64,000 nucleotides of DNA from Paenibacillus sp. (lineage in GTDB: Bacteria; Bacillota; Bacilli; Paenibacillales; Paenibacillaceae): NCBI GenBank assembly GCA_031254035.1, contig JAIRVF010000135.1:1-64000 (forward strand), given 5' to 3'. Below, in pieces: positions 24,335 to 33,170 of the stretch. How positions within the stretch are numbered: position 1 is the first letter of the stretch; every line of letters starts with the position of its first letter. The notes below the pieces were generated by a model. The model had not been told where the DNA came from. It saw nothing but the letters and a program-made list of their open reading frames with translations, and made no database searches. The position numbers and the translations under genes are program-made.

Positions 24335-24663
24335 GGCGGATATATCTCACTCCTTATATACTCCTTATTTATTTTGTGAAATTATTAGTTTCTGGCATTG
24401 TGCGAGGTGACCGCTGCGGTTTATGATGTTTATCAAAAGTATATGATAGATTTGTAGAAAATAGACTAATAAGCCGCCCTTGCAGGAGAAATAATATAGC
24501 AAGAGTGATCGGAAGAACATTTCACCCGGCTGCTGCCTTCATCGTAAAAATATTAGTTCAGGTTATACAGATTAAGAGAGTTTGTGAGATTGTCGAAAGT
24601 TTTTGCGCTGTGTTATGATATGAAAAAGCTTGAGGGATGACAGGATACAAAAGGGGTGCGGCA
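24335..24663. other. Intergenic region, divergent promoters
   Basis: These 329 AT-rich bases lie between divergent genes. TGTTATGATATGA just before aroK can serve as a -10. No RNA gene, riboswitch fold or ORF is convincing. Confidence 0.3.
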
Positions 24664-25179
24664 TTGAGTCAAACGGAACAAAATATCATATTGATCGGCA
24701 TGATGGGAACCGGAAAATCCACTGTCAGCGAATTATTGGCGAAAGAACTTGGCTATGCTCTCGTTGACCTAGATGCGGCTATTGTGGCTGAGCAAGATCT
24801 GACGATTCCGGAAATGTTCGAACTCCATGGGGAAGCATATTTCCGGCAGGCGGAAACGGATATGCTGCGCAAAGTATTATCATCGGGAGGAAGGCAGGTC
24901 GTAGCCACAGGTGGGGGCGCGGTGCTTCAGCCTCAAAATTGCGATATCATGCGAAATGGCGGGATTGTCTTTGCGCTAACCGCAAAAGCGGAAACCATTA
25001 TTGAGCGGGTTAAGGGTGACAGCAACCGGCCGCTGATTGCCGGAAATACAGAGGAACGGATTCACACCATCCTGGAGGAACGGAAGAACGCTTACCGCTT
25101 TGCCCATTACACGGTGGATACGAGCGGGATGGGGCCGGGAGAGGTTACATCTTTAATTTTAACGCATTACCGCGTCTAA
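24664..25179 (+). CDS. aroK: Shikimate kinase
   Basis: TTG 24664 has AAAGGGGTG about 6 bases upstream and gives a 171-residue protein, the normal size; ATG 24637 is a poorer alternative. Motifs: ILIGMMGTGKST (P-loop), LVDLDAAIVAEQDLTIPEMF (shikimate-binding Asp), FRQAETDML (Arg), VATGGGAVL, and SNRPLI in the lid region. It phosphorylates shikimate at O3. aroA follows about 0.6 kb downstream, with a convergent rhodanese gene between. Confidence 0.93.
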   Translation: MSQTEQNIILIGMMGTGKSTVSELLAKELGYALVDLDAAIVAEQDLTIPEMFELHGEAYFRQAETDMLRKVLSSGGRQVVATGGGAVLQPQNCDIMRNGGIVFALTAKAETIIERVKGDSNRPLIAGNTEERIHTILEERKNAYRFAHYTVDTSGMGPGEVTSLILTHYRV

Positions 25180-25298
25180 GTCATTTTGTGTTAATATAGT
25201 CTGCAAGGGAAGGGTTGCGGCTGGCAGGGGGTTTGAATACGAGGGCAGGCTTCTGGCAGATGCTGCTGGCTTTGGGACAGTTTCCGAAAGAAAATAAC

Positions 25299-25322
25299 GG
25301 CAAGCCTGCAAGGCCTGCCGCT
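25299..25322. terminator. Hairpin between convergent aroK region and rhodanese gene
   Basis: CGGCAAGCC / GGCCTGCCG with a short loop. T tracts are weak on the plus strand; on the minus strand it is followed by TTATTTTC. Confidence 0.5.
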
Positions 25323-25326
25323 ATCA

Positions 25327-25632
25327 CTAAGCTTCCTCTTCGTTCCACTCAAGCATGCCGCCGGTCATATTCGTACATTCAATCCCGTATTGCTGGAGGA
25401 AATGGCAGGCTCTCATACTACGGCCCCCGCTTCGGCAGATCATGATCACTTCGCCTTCATTCGGAATTTCATCCAAGCGGCCGGGGATCTGGCCAAGCGG
25501 GATATGTTTAGCGCCGCTGATCATGCCTTGAGCAACTTCATCGTCTTCACGGACATCGATCATCTGGATGGTTTCGCCCGCAAGAAGGCGCCGTCTCAGT
25601 TCGGACGGTTCTATTTCAAGGATGGGTTTCAT
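25327..25632 (-). CDS. Rhodanese-like domain protein
   Basis: The 101-residue single-domain protein has MIDVREDDEVAQGMISGAKH, IPLGQIPGRLDEIP and ICRSGGRSMRACHFL, where the Cys of CRSGGRS carries the persulfide. It ends NMTGGMLEWNEEEA. It likely transfers sulfur or reduces persulfides in the cytoplasm. It is transcribed away from aroA from a shared intergenic region. Confidence 0.9.
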   Translation of the reverse strand: MKPILEIEPSELRRRLLAGETIQMIDVREDDEVAQGMISGAKHIPLGQIPGRLDEIPNEGEVIMICRSGGRSMRACHFLQQYGIECTNMTGGMLEWNEEEA

Positions 25633-25764
25633 GGATAACCTCTTTTCAACTGTTTAATGGGCAATGTGAAATTACATCTATGATAACCAAGCTTTAAATG
25701 GGCTGTCAAATCAGTTGCATCCCGGCTAGAGCGTAAATATATTCGAGAAGGAGACATGGGGCAA

Positions 25765-27057
25765 ATGGATTTGATTGTTAAACCAACTCCGCAATTACAG
25801 GGGGAAATCGGAGCGCTTTCCTCTAAAAACTACACGACGCGTTATCTGCTGGTAGCGGCACTTGCGGAAGGAACCAGCACGGTATATTTTCCTGCCCATA
25901 GCGAAGACAGCGACGCGATGCGCCGCTGCATTCAGGATCTGGGAGCTGTACTGGAAGAGGATGACGAAAAGGCTGTTATTACCGGTTTTGGCCGTCATCC
26001 GCGGGATGTTAGAGAACTGAATGTCGGTAATGCGGGCGCCGTTCTCCGCTTTTTGATGGGGGTAGCCTCACTCTGCCCTGATGTGACATTCGTGAATACA
26101 TACCCGGACTCTCTAGGTAAGCGTCCCCATGATGATCTGATCACGGCTTTGGGACAGATGGGGGTTCAGGTGGAGCATAACAACGGCCGGCTGCCGATCC
26201 GGATTCAGGGCGGACAACCCAAGGGCGGCCAGATTAAAGTTTCGGGCTCCGTCAGCTCGCAATATTTGAGCGCACTTCTGTTCGTGACTCCGCTGCTTGC
26301 GGAGGACAGCGAAATCGAGGTACTTGGCGATTTGAAATCCAAAGTTGTCGTAGGACAAACGCTTGAAGTGCTGGAGCGGGCGGGCATCGTCATCCATGCC
26401 AGCGAGGACTATATGCATTTTCGGGTACCTGGCAACCAATCTTATCAGGCTAAAACATATACGGTTCAAGGCGATTATCCGGGTTCGGCCGCCGTACTTG
26501 CTGCGGCTGCGGTTACTGAGTCGGACGTGCTAGTGAAGCGGCTGCCTGAGCAAAGTAAGCAGGGGGAACGTGCTGTCGTGGATGTGCTGCGTTTGATGGA
26601 GGTTCCATTGACGCATGACAATGATGAGGTGCATGTCAAAGGGAATGGAAAATTGAAGGCAGTGGAGTTTGACGGCGACGCAGCAACGGATGCGGTGCTG
26701 GCGATGGTAGCGGCCGCTGTGTTTGCGGAAGGGACCTCGCGCTTTTATAATGTGGAAAATTTGCGTTATAAGGAATGCGACCGCATTACGGATTATTTGG
26801 CGGAGCTCCGTAAGGCCGGAGCTAATGTGGAGGAACGCCAGTCCGAAATCATCGTTCACGGCCGCCCGGAAGGTGTGGAAGGCGGCGTAGAAATCAATGC
26901 CCATTACGACCACCGCGTCATTATGGCATTGACGGTGGTAGGGCTTCGCGCCAAGCAGCCGTTGAAAATCAAAGACGCGCATCATGTAGCCAAATCGTAT
27001 CCGCAGTTTTTTGAGCATATGCAGGCGCTTGGCGCCCAGGTAGAATGGGTAAAATAA
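25765..27057 (+). CDS. aroA: 3-phosphoshikimate 1-carboxyvinyltransferase (EPSP synthase), divergent type
   Basis: ATG 25765 lies 11 bases after AAGGAG; ATG 25756 is 2 bases from it, so the longer form is less likely. The roughly 430-residue protein keeps main EPSP synthase signatures: SSKNYTTRYLLVAALAEG, SGSVSSQYLSALL, YKECDRITD and YDHRVIMAL. It forms EPSP from shikimate 3-phosphate and PEP. The PEP-loop reads GNAGAVLRF instead of the usual GNAGTAMRP or GNSGTTIRL. That changes the Thr97- and Pro101-equivalent positions (E. coli numbering), which affect glyphosate binding. Confidence 0.9.
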   Translation: MDLIVKPTPQLQGEIGALSSKNYTTRYLLVAALAEGTSTVYFPAHSEDSDAMRRCIQDLGAVLEEDDEKAVITGFGRHPRDVRELNVGNAGAVLRFLMGVASLCPDVTFVNTYPDSLGKRPHDDLITALGQMGVQVEHNNGRLPIRIQGGQPKGGQIKVSGSVSSQYLSALLFVTPLLAEDSEIEVLGDLKSKVVVGQTLEVLERAGIVIHASEDYMHFRVPGNQSYQAKTYTVQGDYPGSAAVLAAAAVTESDVLVKRLPEQSKQGERAVVDVLRLMEVPLTHDNDEVHVKGNGKLKAVEFDGDAATDAVLAMVAAAVFAEGTSRFYNVENLRYKECDRITDYLAELRKAGANVEERQSEIIVHGRPEGVEGGVEINAHYDHRVIMALTVVGLRAKQPLKIKDAHHVAKSYPQFFEHMQALGAQVEWVK

Positions 27058-27107
27058 CGGTGCAACTGATAATGGTATATATTTATAAAGGAAAGGAGGG
27101 GTAAAGC

Positions 27108-27548
27108 ATGTCATTTGAAAATCCGACGCGTGATGAAATCAGAGGGATTTTGGAGAATGCCGGAAACATAGCGGTCGTCGGCTTATCCGATAAAACCGAT
27201 CGAACCTCCTACATGGTTGCTCAGGCGATGCAGAGCCGCGGGTACCGTATCATTCCGGTGAATCCGGCTGCGGAGGGGAAACAGATATTGGGCGAAACCT
27301 GCTACGCTTCGCTGAAGGATATTCCGGGGCCGGTAGACATTGTCAATGTGTTCCGCCGGAGCGAATACTGTGCGGATGTTGCGCGGGAAGCTGCTGAAAT
27401 CAAGGCGAATGTACTTTGGCTTCAGCTTGGCATCGTGAGTGGCGAAGCGGCGGAGATCGCCGAGCAAAACGGCATGAGAGCGATTATGGACCGCTGCATC
27501 AAGGTCGAAGAGGCCATAACACAGCCTGATAGATCCGGAAAAAAGTAA
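27108..27548 (+). CDS. CoA-binding domain protein (YccU-type)
   Basis: ATG 27108 follows AAAGGAGGGG. The 146-residue protein is a single CoA-binding/Rossmann domain: NIAVVGLSDKTDRTSYMVAQ, GYRIIPVNPAAEGKQILGE, VDIVNVFRRSEY, and a C-terminal VLWLQLGIVSGEAAEIA and RCIKVE. It is stand-alone, without the ligase domains of succinyl-CoA synthetase. The cellular role of the family is not settled. It follows aroA by 50 bases and may be cotranscribed. Confidence 0.85.
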   Translation: MSFENPTRDEIRGILENAGNIAVVGLSDKTDRTSYMVAQAMQSRGYRIIPVNPAAEGKQILGETCYASLKDIPGPVDIVNVFRRSEYCADVAREAAEIKANVLWLQLGIVSGEAAEIAEQNGMRAIMDRCIKVEEAITQPDRSGKK

Positions 27549-27562
27549 GAAGATTACAAACT

Positions 27563-27599
27563 AAAGCATCCCCTGGATACTGACTAGGGATGCTTTTTC
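27563..27599 (+). terminator. Strong terminator
   Basis: AAAGCATCCC / GGGATGCTTTTT stem with T tract after the CoA-binding gene. Confidence 0.9.
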
Positions 27600-27739
27600 T
27601 GTTTGCTACAGGTTGTATTTTCTTTTGACAAAACCTTGGTGAAAGCTTACCATTTGAAATATGTGCGGATTTTGCAGGAATCGGTGAGCGTGAATTTTGC
27701 AAAACGTCAGATAGTGCTTTAGAAAGGAGAGTGCCTTTC

Positions 27740-29626
27740 TTGAATTGGCTCGGATCACTGCAGCAGCTCGGAAGAGCGGTAATACTGCCCACGATGGTGC
27801 TTCCAGCGGCCGCCATACTGCTGAGCGTCGGCAGTTTTCCCTGGAATGCATGGGGACTCCCTCACGTCGCTGAGGTGTGTACGTGGGCCGGACAGGGCAT
27901 CTTCTATTTTCTCCCGTATTTGTTTGCGGTCGGCGTAGCCTGGGGGCTTTCCAATCAGGCTGGGCCTGCCGGACTTGCCGCGTTGGCAGGCATGTTTATT
28001 TATGATCAGATTACAAGGCATATGGGGAACGGCAGCATTCAGCCTACGACCTTGATCGGCATTCTTTTCGGGATTTTGTCGGGTGTCGTTTCGAATCGGT
28101 ACAAACATATCAAGTTGCCCGAAGCGGTGCAGTTTTTCGGGGGCTCAAGGTTTGTATTGCTCTTTATGGGACTTTTTTCGACCGTGTTTTCATGGTTGCT
28201 GTTGTTCATAACCCCTTTCTTGCAAAAGGGTTTAGATGAACTGACGTTGCTGATGAGTCATCTAGGAGGCTTTGGCCTGTTTTTATACGGTATTTTATAC
28301 CGGATCTTGACTGCATTCGGTCTGCATCACTTGCTTAATAATGTTTTTTGGTTCCAAGTGGGTTCCTATCAGACGCCTTCCGGAAACATTGTGCAGGGCG
28401 ATATGCCGCGTTTCTTTGCTGGTGATCCGACAGCAGGGAACTATATGACTGGTTTGTTCCCAATCATGATGTTTGCACTACCGGCCATCGCGCTGGCTAT
28501 TATTCAAGAGGCCCGTGAGGATCTGAAGCCTAAGATTAAAAAGACTTTTTTAACAGCTGCGCTCGTATGCTTTTTAACAGGGGTGTCCGAGCAAATTGAA
28601 TTTGCCTTTCTGTTTGCGGCACCGTATTTGTTCATTCTGCATGCGGTGCTTTCGGGAGCGGCCATGTGGCTAACCTATGAGCTTGATATACATCACGGCT
28701 TCTCGTATTCAGCGGGAGCCATCGATTATTTCCTTAATCTACATCTGTCCCATCATGCCTGGCTGTTGATTCCGATTGGCATCGGTTATGGTTTTGCCTA
28801 CTATTTTCTGTTCAGATGGGCCATACGCCGGTTTCAAATCCCGACGCCGGGGCGCGAGGAAGGGTCCACGTTGGAAGACTGGGCTGGCAGTATTCCATAC
28901 CAAGCACCACTTATTTTGGAGGCTTTGGGCGGCAAGGAAAATATTGTCCAGGTGGAATCTTGCATCACCCGGCTCAGGCTTACCGTGAAAAATGACCGAC
29001 TAGTGGACGGCAATGCGCTTAAGCTGCTCGGTTCGGCAGGACTGATTAAGCTTGGCGGAGGGAACGTTCAGGTTGTGTTCGGGACATATTCCGAGCTCAT
29101 CCGTGAAGAAGTGAACAAACTAATGCAACGGGATCTGCCGCAGGTGTTGTTCAGCGCACCCGTACAGGGCAGAATGCTGCCGATCGAGGAGGTCCCGGAT
29201 CAGATATTTGCTGCAAAACTTGTGGGCGACGGTGTAGCTTTTATGCCGGATCGTGGGGAACTCGTATCACCGGTATACGGTACCGTAGTGCATATTTATC
29301 CGACGATGCATGCCATCGGCATATCTACGCCGGATGGACTTGAAGTGCTGCTTCATATCGGCATTGACACCTCCCAACTTAAGGGAGGGCATTTTTCAGC
29401 GGTCGTGCAGGAAGGGGATCCGGTTGAACCTGGCCAGCTGCTTGTCAAATTTGACTTAGCTTACATCCGGGCTCATGCCACATCGATTGCGACGCCAATG
29501 GTAATCACGAATCCGGACCGCGTCAAATCATGGAGCTTTGCTCCGTTTAAAGCCGTCAAAAAAGGTCAGGCATCAGTTATGTCCGTAGTATTACACGACA
29601 GAAATGTTGGGGGTTTGGAATCATGA
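27740..29626 (+). CDS. PTS transporter EIICBA, glucose/N-acetylglucosamine family
   Basis: TTG 27740 has AAAGGAG 10 bases upstream; GTG 27731 abuts it. The 628-residue protein has an EIIC domain with about ten helices (residues about 1-370), including AGNYMTGLFPIMMFALPA and HGFSYSAGAIDYFLNL, both typical of NagE-type permeases. EIIB (about 395-475) carries the phospho-Cys in QVESCITRLRLTV. EIIA (about 495-620) has LLHIGIDTSQLKGG with the phospho-His. Sugar is imported and phosphorylated using phosphate from EI via HPr. N-acetylglucosamine is favoured over glucose by the SAGAIDY motif, but this is inference. Confidence 0.88.
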   Translation: MNWLGSLQQLGRAVILPTMVLPAAAILLSVGSFPWNAWGLPHVAEVCTWAGQGIFYFLPYLFAVGVAWGLSNQAGPAGLAALAGMFIYDQITRHMGNGSIQPTTLIGILFGILSGVVSNRYKHIKLPEAVQFFGGSRFVLLFMGLFSTVFSWLLLFITPFLQKGLDELTLLMSHLGGFGLFLYGILYRILTAFGLHHLLNNVFWFQVGSYQTPSGNIVQGDMPRFFAGDPTAGNYMTGLFPIMMFALPAIALAIIQEAREDLKPKIKKTFLTAALVCFLTGVSEQIEFAFLFAAPYLFILHAVLSGAAMWLTYELDIHHGFSYSAGAIDYFLNLHLSHHAWLLIPIGIGYGFAYYFLFRWAIRRFQIPTPGREEGSTLEDWAGSIPYQAPLILEALGGKENIVQVESCITRLRLTVKNDRLVDGNALKLLGSAGLIKLGGGNVQVVFGTYSELIREEVNKLMQRDLPQVLFSAPVQGRMLPIEEVPDQIFAAKLVGDGVAFMPDRGELVSPVYGTVVHIYPTMHAIGISTPDGLEVLLHIGIDTSQLKGGHFSAVVQEGDPVEPGQLLVKFDLAYIRAHATSIATPMVITNPDRVKSWSFAPFKAVKKGQASVMSVVLHDRNVGGLES

Positions 29627-31386
29627 TACAAGGCATCGGAGCATCTGCCGGCATCGCAATTGGAAAAGCATTCGTTCTGCCGAACTGGGAATGGGATTTA
29701 CCTGAAACCGGTATTGACGCAGTCGATTTGGCCAATGAGTTTGAGCGGCTGTATGAAGGCATACGTACCTCCAAAAACGAAATTGAATATATCAAAAACG
29801 AATTCCGGGATATCGTTGGAGAAGAGGAATCCAGCATTTTTGATGCCCATCTAGCTATTCTGGACGATCCGGTATTTATGAACGAGATCCAGGGGGTCAT
29901 CGAACGCCAGTACAAGGCTGCCGAGGTGGCGGTCAAGGAAGCGATCGACCATTTCGTCACGATGTTTGACCTGCTGGATGATGAATATATGAAAGAACGG
30001 GCGATGGACATCAAGGATGTCGGCAACCGTCTGCTCAAGCATCTGCTAGGAGCGCCGGAAATTACGCTCCCGTCGGATACGCAGCCGTATGTGCTTGTCG
30101 TCAAGGAGCTGTCGCCATCACAGCTTGCACATTTGAACCCTTCTCATGTGCTGGGTGTGGTAACAATGCTCGGGGGCAAAACCTCGCATTCTTCCATTAT
30201 GGCCCGGGCTCTCGGCATCCCGCTTGTCGCAGGGATCGAAAGCAAACAGACGGCCCCGATCCAAACGGGTGATCTGATCGTAATGGATGGCGAGTCTGGG
30301 CGTTTGTACGTGAATCCGGATAAGGGAACCGTCAAACAATTCGAGTGCGCTCGGACCGAGCAGCAGATGAAGAAGGAGCAGCTGGAGCTGCTGGCTACGG
30401 TTGATGCCGTGACAAAAGATGGTACTGAAATGCGCTTGTCTGCTAACATTAGCTCGGTAAAAGAGCTGGATATGGCCATAAATTACGGTGCGCTTGGTGT
30501 GGGACTGTTCCGTACGGAATTTCTGTACATGGACCGCAGCACCTTTCCAAGTGAAGAGGAGCAGTTTGAGGTATATCGGCAGGTCGTTCAAAAAATGAAT
30601 GGACGCCCGACCGTGATCCGGACCTTGGATATTGGTGGGGATAAGCAGCTCGACTATTTCCCGCTGCCCCAGGAGGAGAACCCTTTTCTCGGATACCGTG
30701 CGATCCGTATCAGTCTGGAACGGCAGGAGCTGTTTCAAACCCAGCTTACCGCTATTTTGCGGGCTAGCGCATACGGCAAAGCTAAAATTATGTATCCGAT
30801 GATTTCTTCGGTAGAAGAAGTGAGACAAGCCAATCAAATCCTCCGGCGGGCCATGGCTGACCTGGATGCCCGTGGCATCGCATATGATGCGGACATCCCG
30901 GTAGGAGTCATGATCGAAATCCCTGCAGCCGTGACGATTGCGGATTTACTGGCCCAGGAGAGTGATTTTTTCAGTATCGGTACCAATGATTTGGTGCAAT
31001 ACGTTCTTGCTGTAGACCGGATGAATGAGCAGATAGCCCATATGTATCATCCGTTTCATCCAGCCATCCTTCGGTTGCTCCGCACCATTGTGGAAGCGGC
31101 TCGTCAAGCAGGCATTTCTGTGAGCGTATGCGGCGAGATGGCAGGGGATGAACGTTCTGTGCCGATTTGGCTTGCGCTTGGAGTTCATGATTTGAGTATG
31201 TCGATCCAGTCGGTGCTCCGGGTCAAGCACAGGATATTGAACACAACGGCGCTAAATGCGCGTTCTGCGGCGGAGGAGTGTTATAAACTTGCCACTAGCG
31301 TCGAAATCGAAAAGCTTTTAACGGATTTTAACGAGTCCAGCCGCATGGAGAATCAAAACCAACAGAACAAGAATGGGAAAAGATAG
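29623..31386 (+). CDS. ptsI: PTS enzyme I (phosphoenolpyruvate-protein phosphotransferase)
   Basis: The ATGA-type start overlaps the EIICBA stop by 4 bases. The 587-residue protein has GASAGIAIGKAF at its start and TMLGGKTSHSSIMARAL with the phospho-His at residue 189. LFRTEFLYMDR, IRTLDIGGDKQLDY, SIGTNDLVQYVLAVDR and VSVCGEMAGD lie in the PEP-binding half. It takes phosphate from PEP and gives it to HPr. No ptsH gene is present in this operon, unlike the usual ptsHI pair. Confidence 0.95.
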   Translation: MIQGIGASAGIAIGKAFVLPNWEWDLPETGIDAVDLANEFERLYEGIRTSKNEIEYIKNEFRDIVGEEESSIFDAHLAILDDPVFMNEIQGVIERQYKAAEVAVKEAIDHFVTMFDLLDDEYMKERAMDIKDVGNRLLKHLLGAPEITLPSDTQPYVLVVKELSPSQLAHLNPSHVLGVVTMLGGKTSHSSIMARALGIPLVAGIESKQTAPIQTGDLIVMDGESGRLYVNPDKGTVKQFECARTEQQMKKEQLELLATVDAVTKDGTEMRLSANISSVKELDMAINYGALGVGLFRTEFLYMDRSTFPSEEEQFEVYRQVVQKMNGRPTVIRTLDIGGDKQLDYFPLPQEENPFLGYRAIRISLERQELFQTQLTAILRASAYGKAKIMYPMISSVEEVRQANQILRRAMADLDARGIAYDADIPVGVMIEIPAAVTIADLLAQESDFFSIGTNDLVQYVLAVDRMNEQIAHMYHPFHPAILRLLRTIVEAARQAGISVSVCGEMAGDERSVPIWLALGVHDLSMSIQSVLRVKHRILNTTALNARSAAEECYKLATSVEIEKLLTDFNESSRMENQNQQNKNGKR

Positions 31387-31414
31387 TCACGTTTCCTAAA
31401 GGAATGACGAACGG

Positions 31415-31456
31415 TAAGCCTATGGCATTTGCAAAAAATGTCATAGGCTTTTTTTG
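31415..31456 (+). terminator. Strong terminator of the PTS operon
   Basis: AAGCCTATGGCA / TGTCATAGGCTT stem followed by seven T. Confidence 0.9.
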
Positions 31457-31599
31457 TGCCAGTTTATCATACATGTAAGCAATAATTTGTGACTGAAAAG
31501 AAAATTTTCAGAATTATTTTCATAGCAAGTTGGATTTTTCACGAGCTTTTTGATACGATAGAGTCAGGATTTTAATCGAAAAAAGGAGATGTATAGCAA

Positions 31600-31944
31600 A
31601 TGGCGACGATGACCAAACTGACTACTAGCGAACAGCTGCAAACTGCGCTGGAATCCTCAAAAGATAAGCCTCTGCTCCTTTTCAAGCACAGTACACGCTG
31701 TCCTATCAGTGCCAGGGCCTATCAGCAGGTGATGTCATACTTACAAAATGAGCCAAACGAAACTGTTGAGTACGGATTAATCCACGTTGTGGAAGATCGT
31801 CCGGTTTCTCTGGAAGCAGCGGATTTGCTTGGCATTCAGCATGAATCCCCCCAGGTAATTCTGGTCAAAAATAAGGCGCCATTATGGCATACATCTCATT
31901 CCCATATTACCGCGGATGTTTTGAAACAGCACCTGGAAAGCTAG
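31600..31944 (+). CDS. ytxJ: Bacillithiol system redox protein YtxJ
   Basis: ATG 31600 follows AAAAGGAG. The 114-residue thioredoxin-fold protein has LLLFKHSTRCPISARAYQQV, where the single Cys in TRCPIS is the monothiol active site. VVEDRPVSLEAADLLGI and SPQVILVKNKAPLWHTSHS (cis-Pro loop) follow. Members of this family are proposed monothiol bacilliredoxins that remove bacillithiol from proteins. As in B. subtilis it lies just upstream of ccpA, but the intervening aroA (DAHP synthase) gene of that species is absent. Confidence 0.9.
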   Translation: MATMTKLTTSEQLQTALESSKDKPLLLFKHSTRCPISARAYQQVMSYLQNEPNETVEYGLIHVVEDRPVSLEAADLLGIQHESPQVILVKNKAPLWHTSHSHITADVLKQHLES

Positions 31945-32038
31945 TAAAGCGTTATCATTGCAGAATGCGACAATTTGTCGTATCATTATTTTTAATAGGT
32001 TGACGAATGAAAATTTATAGGCAATGGAGAGAAGGAAT

Positions 32039-33049
32039 TTGACGGTAACCATTTACGATGTGGCGCGTGAAGCAGGCGTATCGATGGCAACGGTATCGCG
32101 GGTTGTAAACAACAACCCCAACGTAAAGCCTCAGACCCGGAAGAAAGTATATGAAGCAATTGAACGTTTGGGATATCGACCAAATGCGGTGGCAAGAGGT
32201 CTTGCCAGCAAGAAGACGACAACGGTCGGGGTAGTTATTCCCGATATTTCGAATTCTATTTTTGCGGAAATTGCTCGGGGTATTGAAGATATCGCCAACA
32301 TGTACCATTATAATATTATTTTATGTAATGCTGACAAGAAGAAGGAAAAAGAAATCCGTGTCATCAACACGCTCCTTGAAAAGCAGGTGGACGGGCTGCT
32401 CTTCATGGGCGGTACGGTAACGGAGGAACATATTCAGGCATTCCAGACGTCCGCAGTTCCTATCGTACTTTGCGCGACGCGGGACGAAAATGGAACATAT
32501 CCATCCGTGGATATTGACCATGAAGCTGCAGCGTATGATGCGGTAAATACTTTGATTCGCCACGGTCATCGCGAGATTGCCATGATTAGCGGTACGCTTC
32601 AGGATCCTGCCAACGGCTATTCCCGTTTCCAGGGTTACAAGAAAGCGCTGGAGAATGCGGGCATTGAGTATCAGGAAGACCTTGTCCGTATCGGCAATTA
32701 CCGTTATGAGTCCGGAGTGGAGGCGATGAAATACTTCCTCGGTCTTAAGAAGAAGCCAACGGCTGTCTTTGCGGCAACGGATGAAATGGGGATCGGGGCC
32801 ATTCACAGTATTCAGGATGAAGGCCTGAAAGTCCCCGAGGATTTCTCCGTCATCAGCGTCGATAACACGCGTATGGCATCCATGGTGCGTCCGCTGCTGA
32901 CGACGGTTGCTCAGCCGATGTACGATCTTGGCGCCGTAGCGATGCGTCTGTTGACCAAGCTGATGAAAAAGGAAAATGTGGACAACCCTCGGGTAATTTT
33001 GCCGCATGAAACGATCCTGCGCTTATCCGTAAGCCATGTGAACGAATAA
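32039..33049 (+). CDS. ccpA: Catabolite control protein A
   Basis: TTG 32039 is preferred because it starts the protein at MTVTIYDVAREAGVSMATVS, as in family members, with GGAGAGAAGG upstream; ATG 32024 in the same frame is an alternative. The first 60 residues are a LacI-type HTH with hinge (YRPNAVARGLASKKTTTVG). The rest is the periplasmic-binding-like core. It binds cre sites when complexed with Ser46-phosphorylated HPr or Crh. Candidate targets nearby are the two cre-like sites at acuA/acsA. A hairpin terminator follows. Confidence 0.95.
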   Translation: MTVTIYDVAREAGVSMATVSRVVNNNPNVKPQTRKKVYEAIERLGYRPNAVARGLASKKTTTVGVVIPDISNSIFAEIARGIEDIANMYHYNIILCNADKKKEKEIRVINTLLEKQVDGLLFMGGTVTEEHIQAFQTSAVPIVLCATRDENGTYPSVDIDHEAAAYDAVNTLIRHGHREIAMISGTLQDPANGYSRFQGYKKALENAGIEYQEDLVRIGNYRYESGVEAMKYFLGLKKKPTAVFAATDEMGIGAIHSIQDEGLKVPEDFSVISVDNTRMASMVRPLLTTVAQPMYDLGAVAMRLLTKLMKKENVDNPRVILPHETILRLSVSHVNE

Positions 33050-33090
33050 AAAATATAATTTTGATATGAGATGAAAAAGGTTAGATATAC

Positions 33091-33122
33091 CGAAAAAAGC
33101 TCCCGTAAGGAGCTTTTTTTTC
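33091..33122. terminator. Strong terminator after ccpA
   Basis: CGAAAAAAGCTCC / GGAGCTTTTTTTCG is a near-perfect stem with T and A runs on both sides. Confidence 0.9.
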
Positions 33123-33170
33123 GGTTAAAGGTTCGCAGAATGGACCAAAACAATTGTAAAGGAGACTGGA

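Noticed and set aside
27620..27739. cre site before the PTS operon (TGAAAGCTTACCA)
   Set aside because: It lacks the central CG of the consensus and fits too poorly to list.
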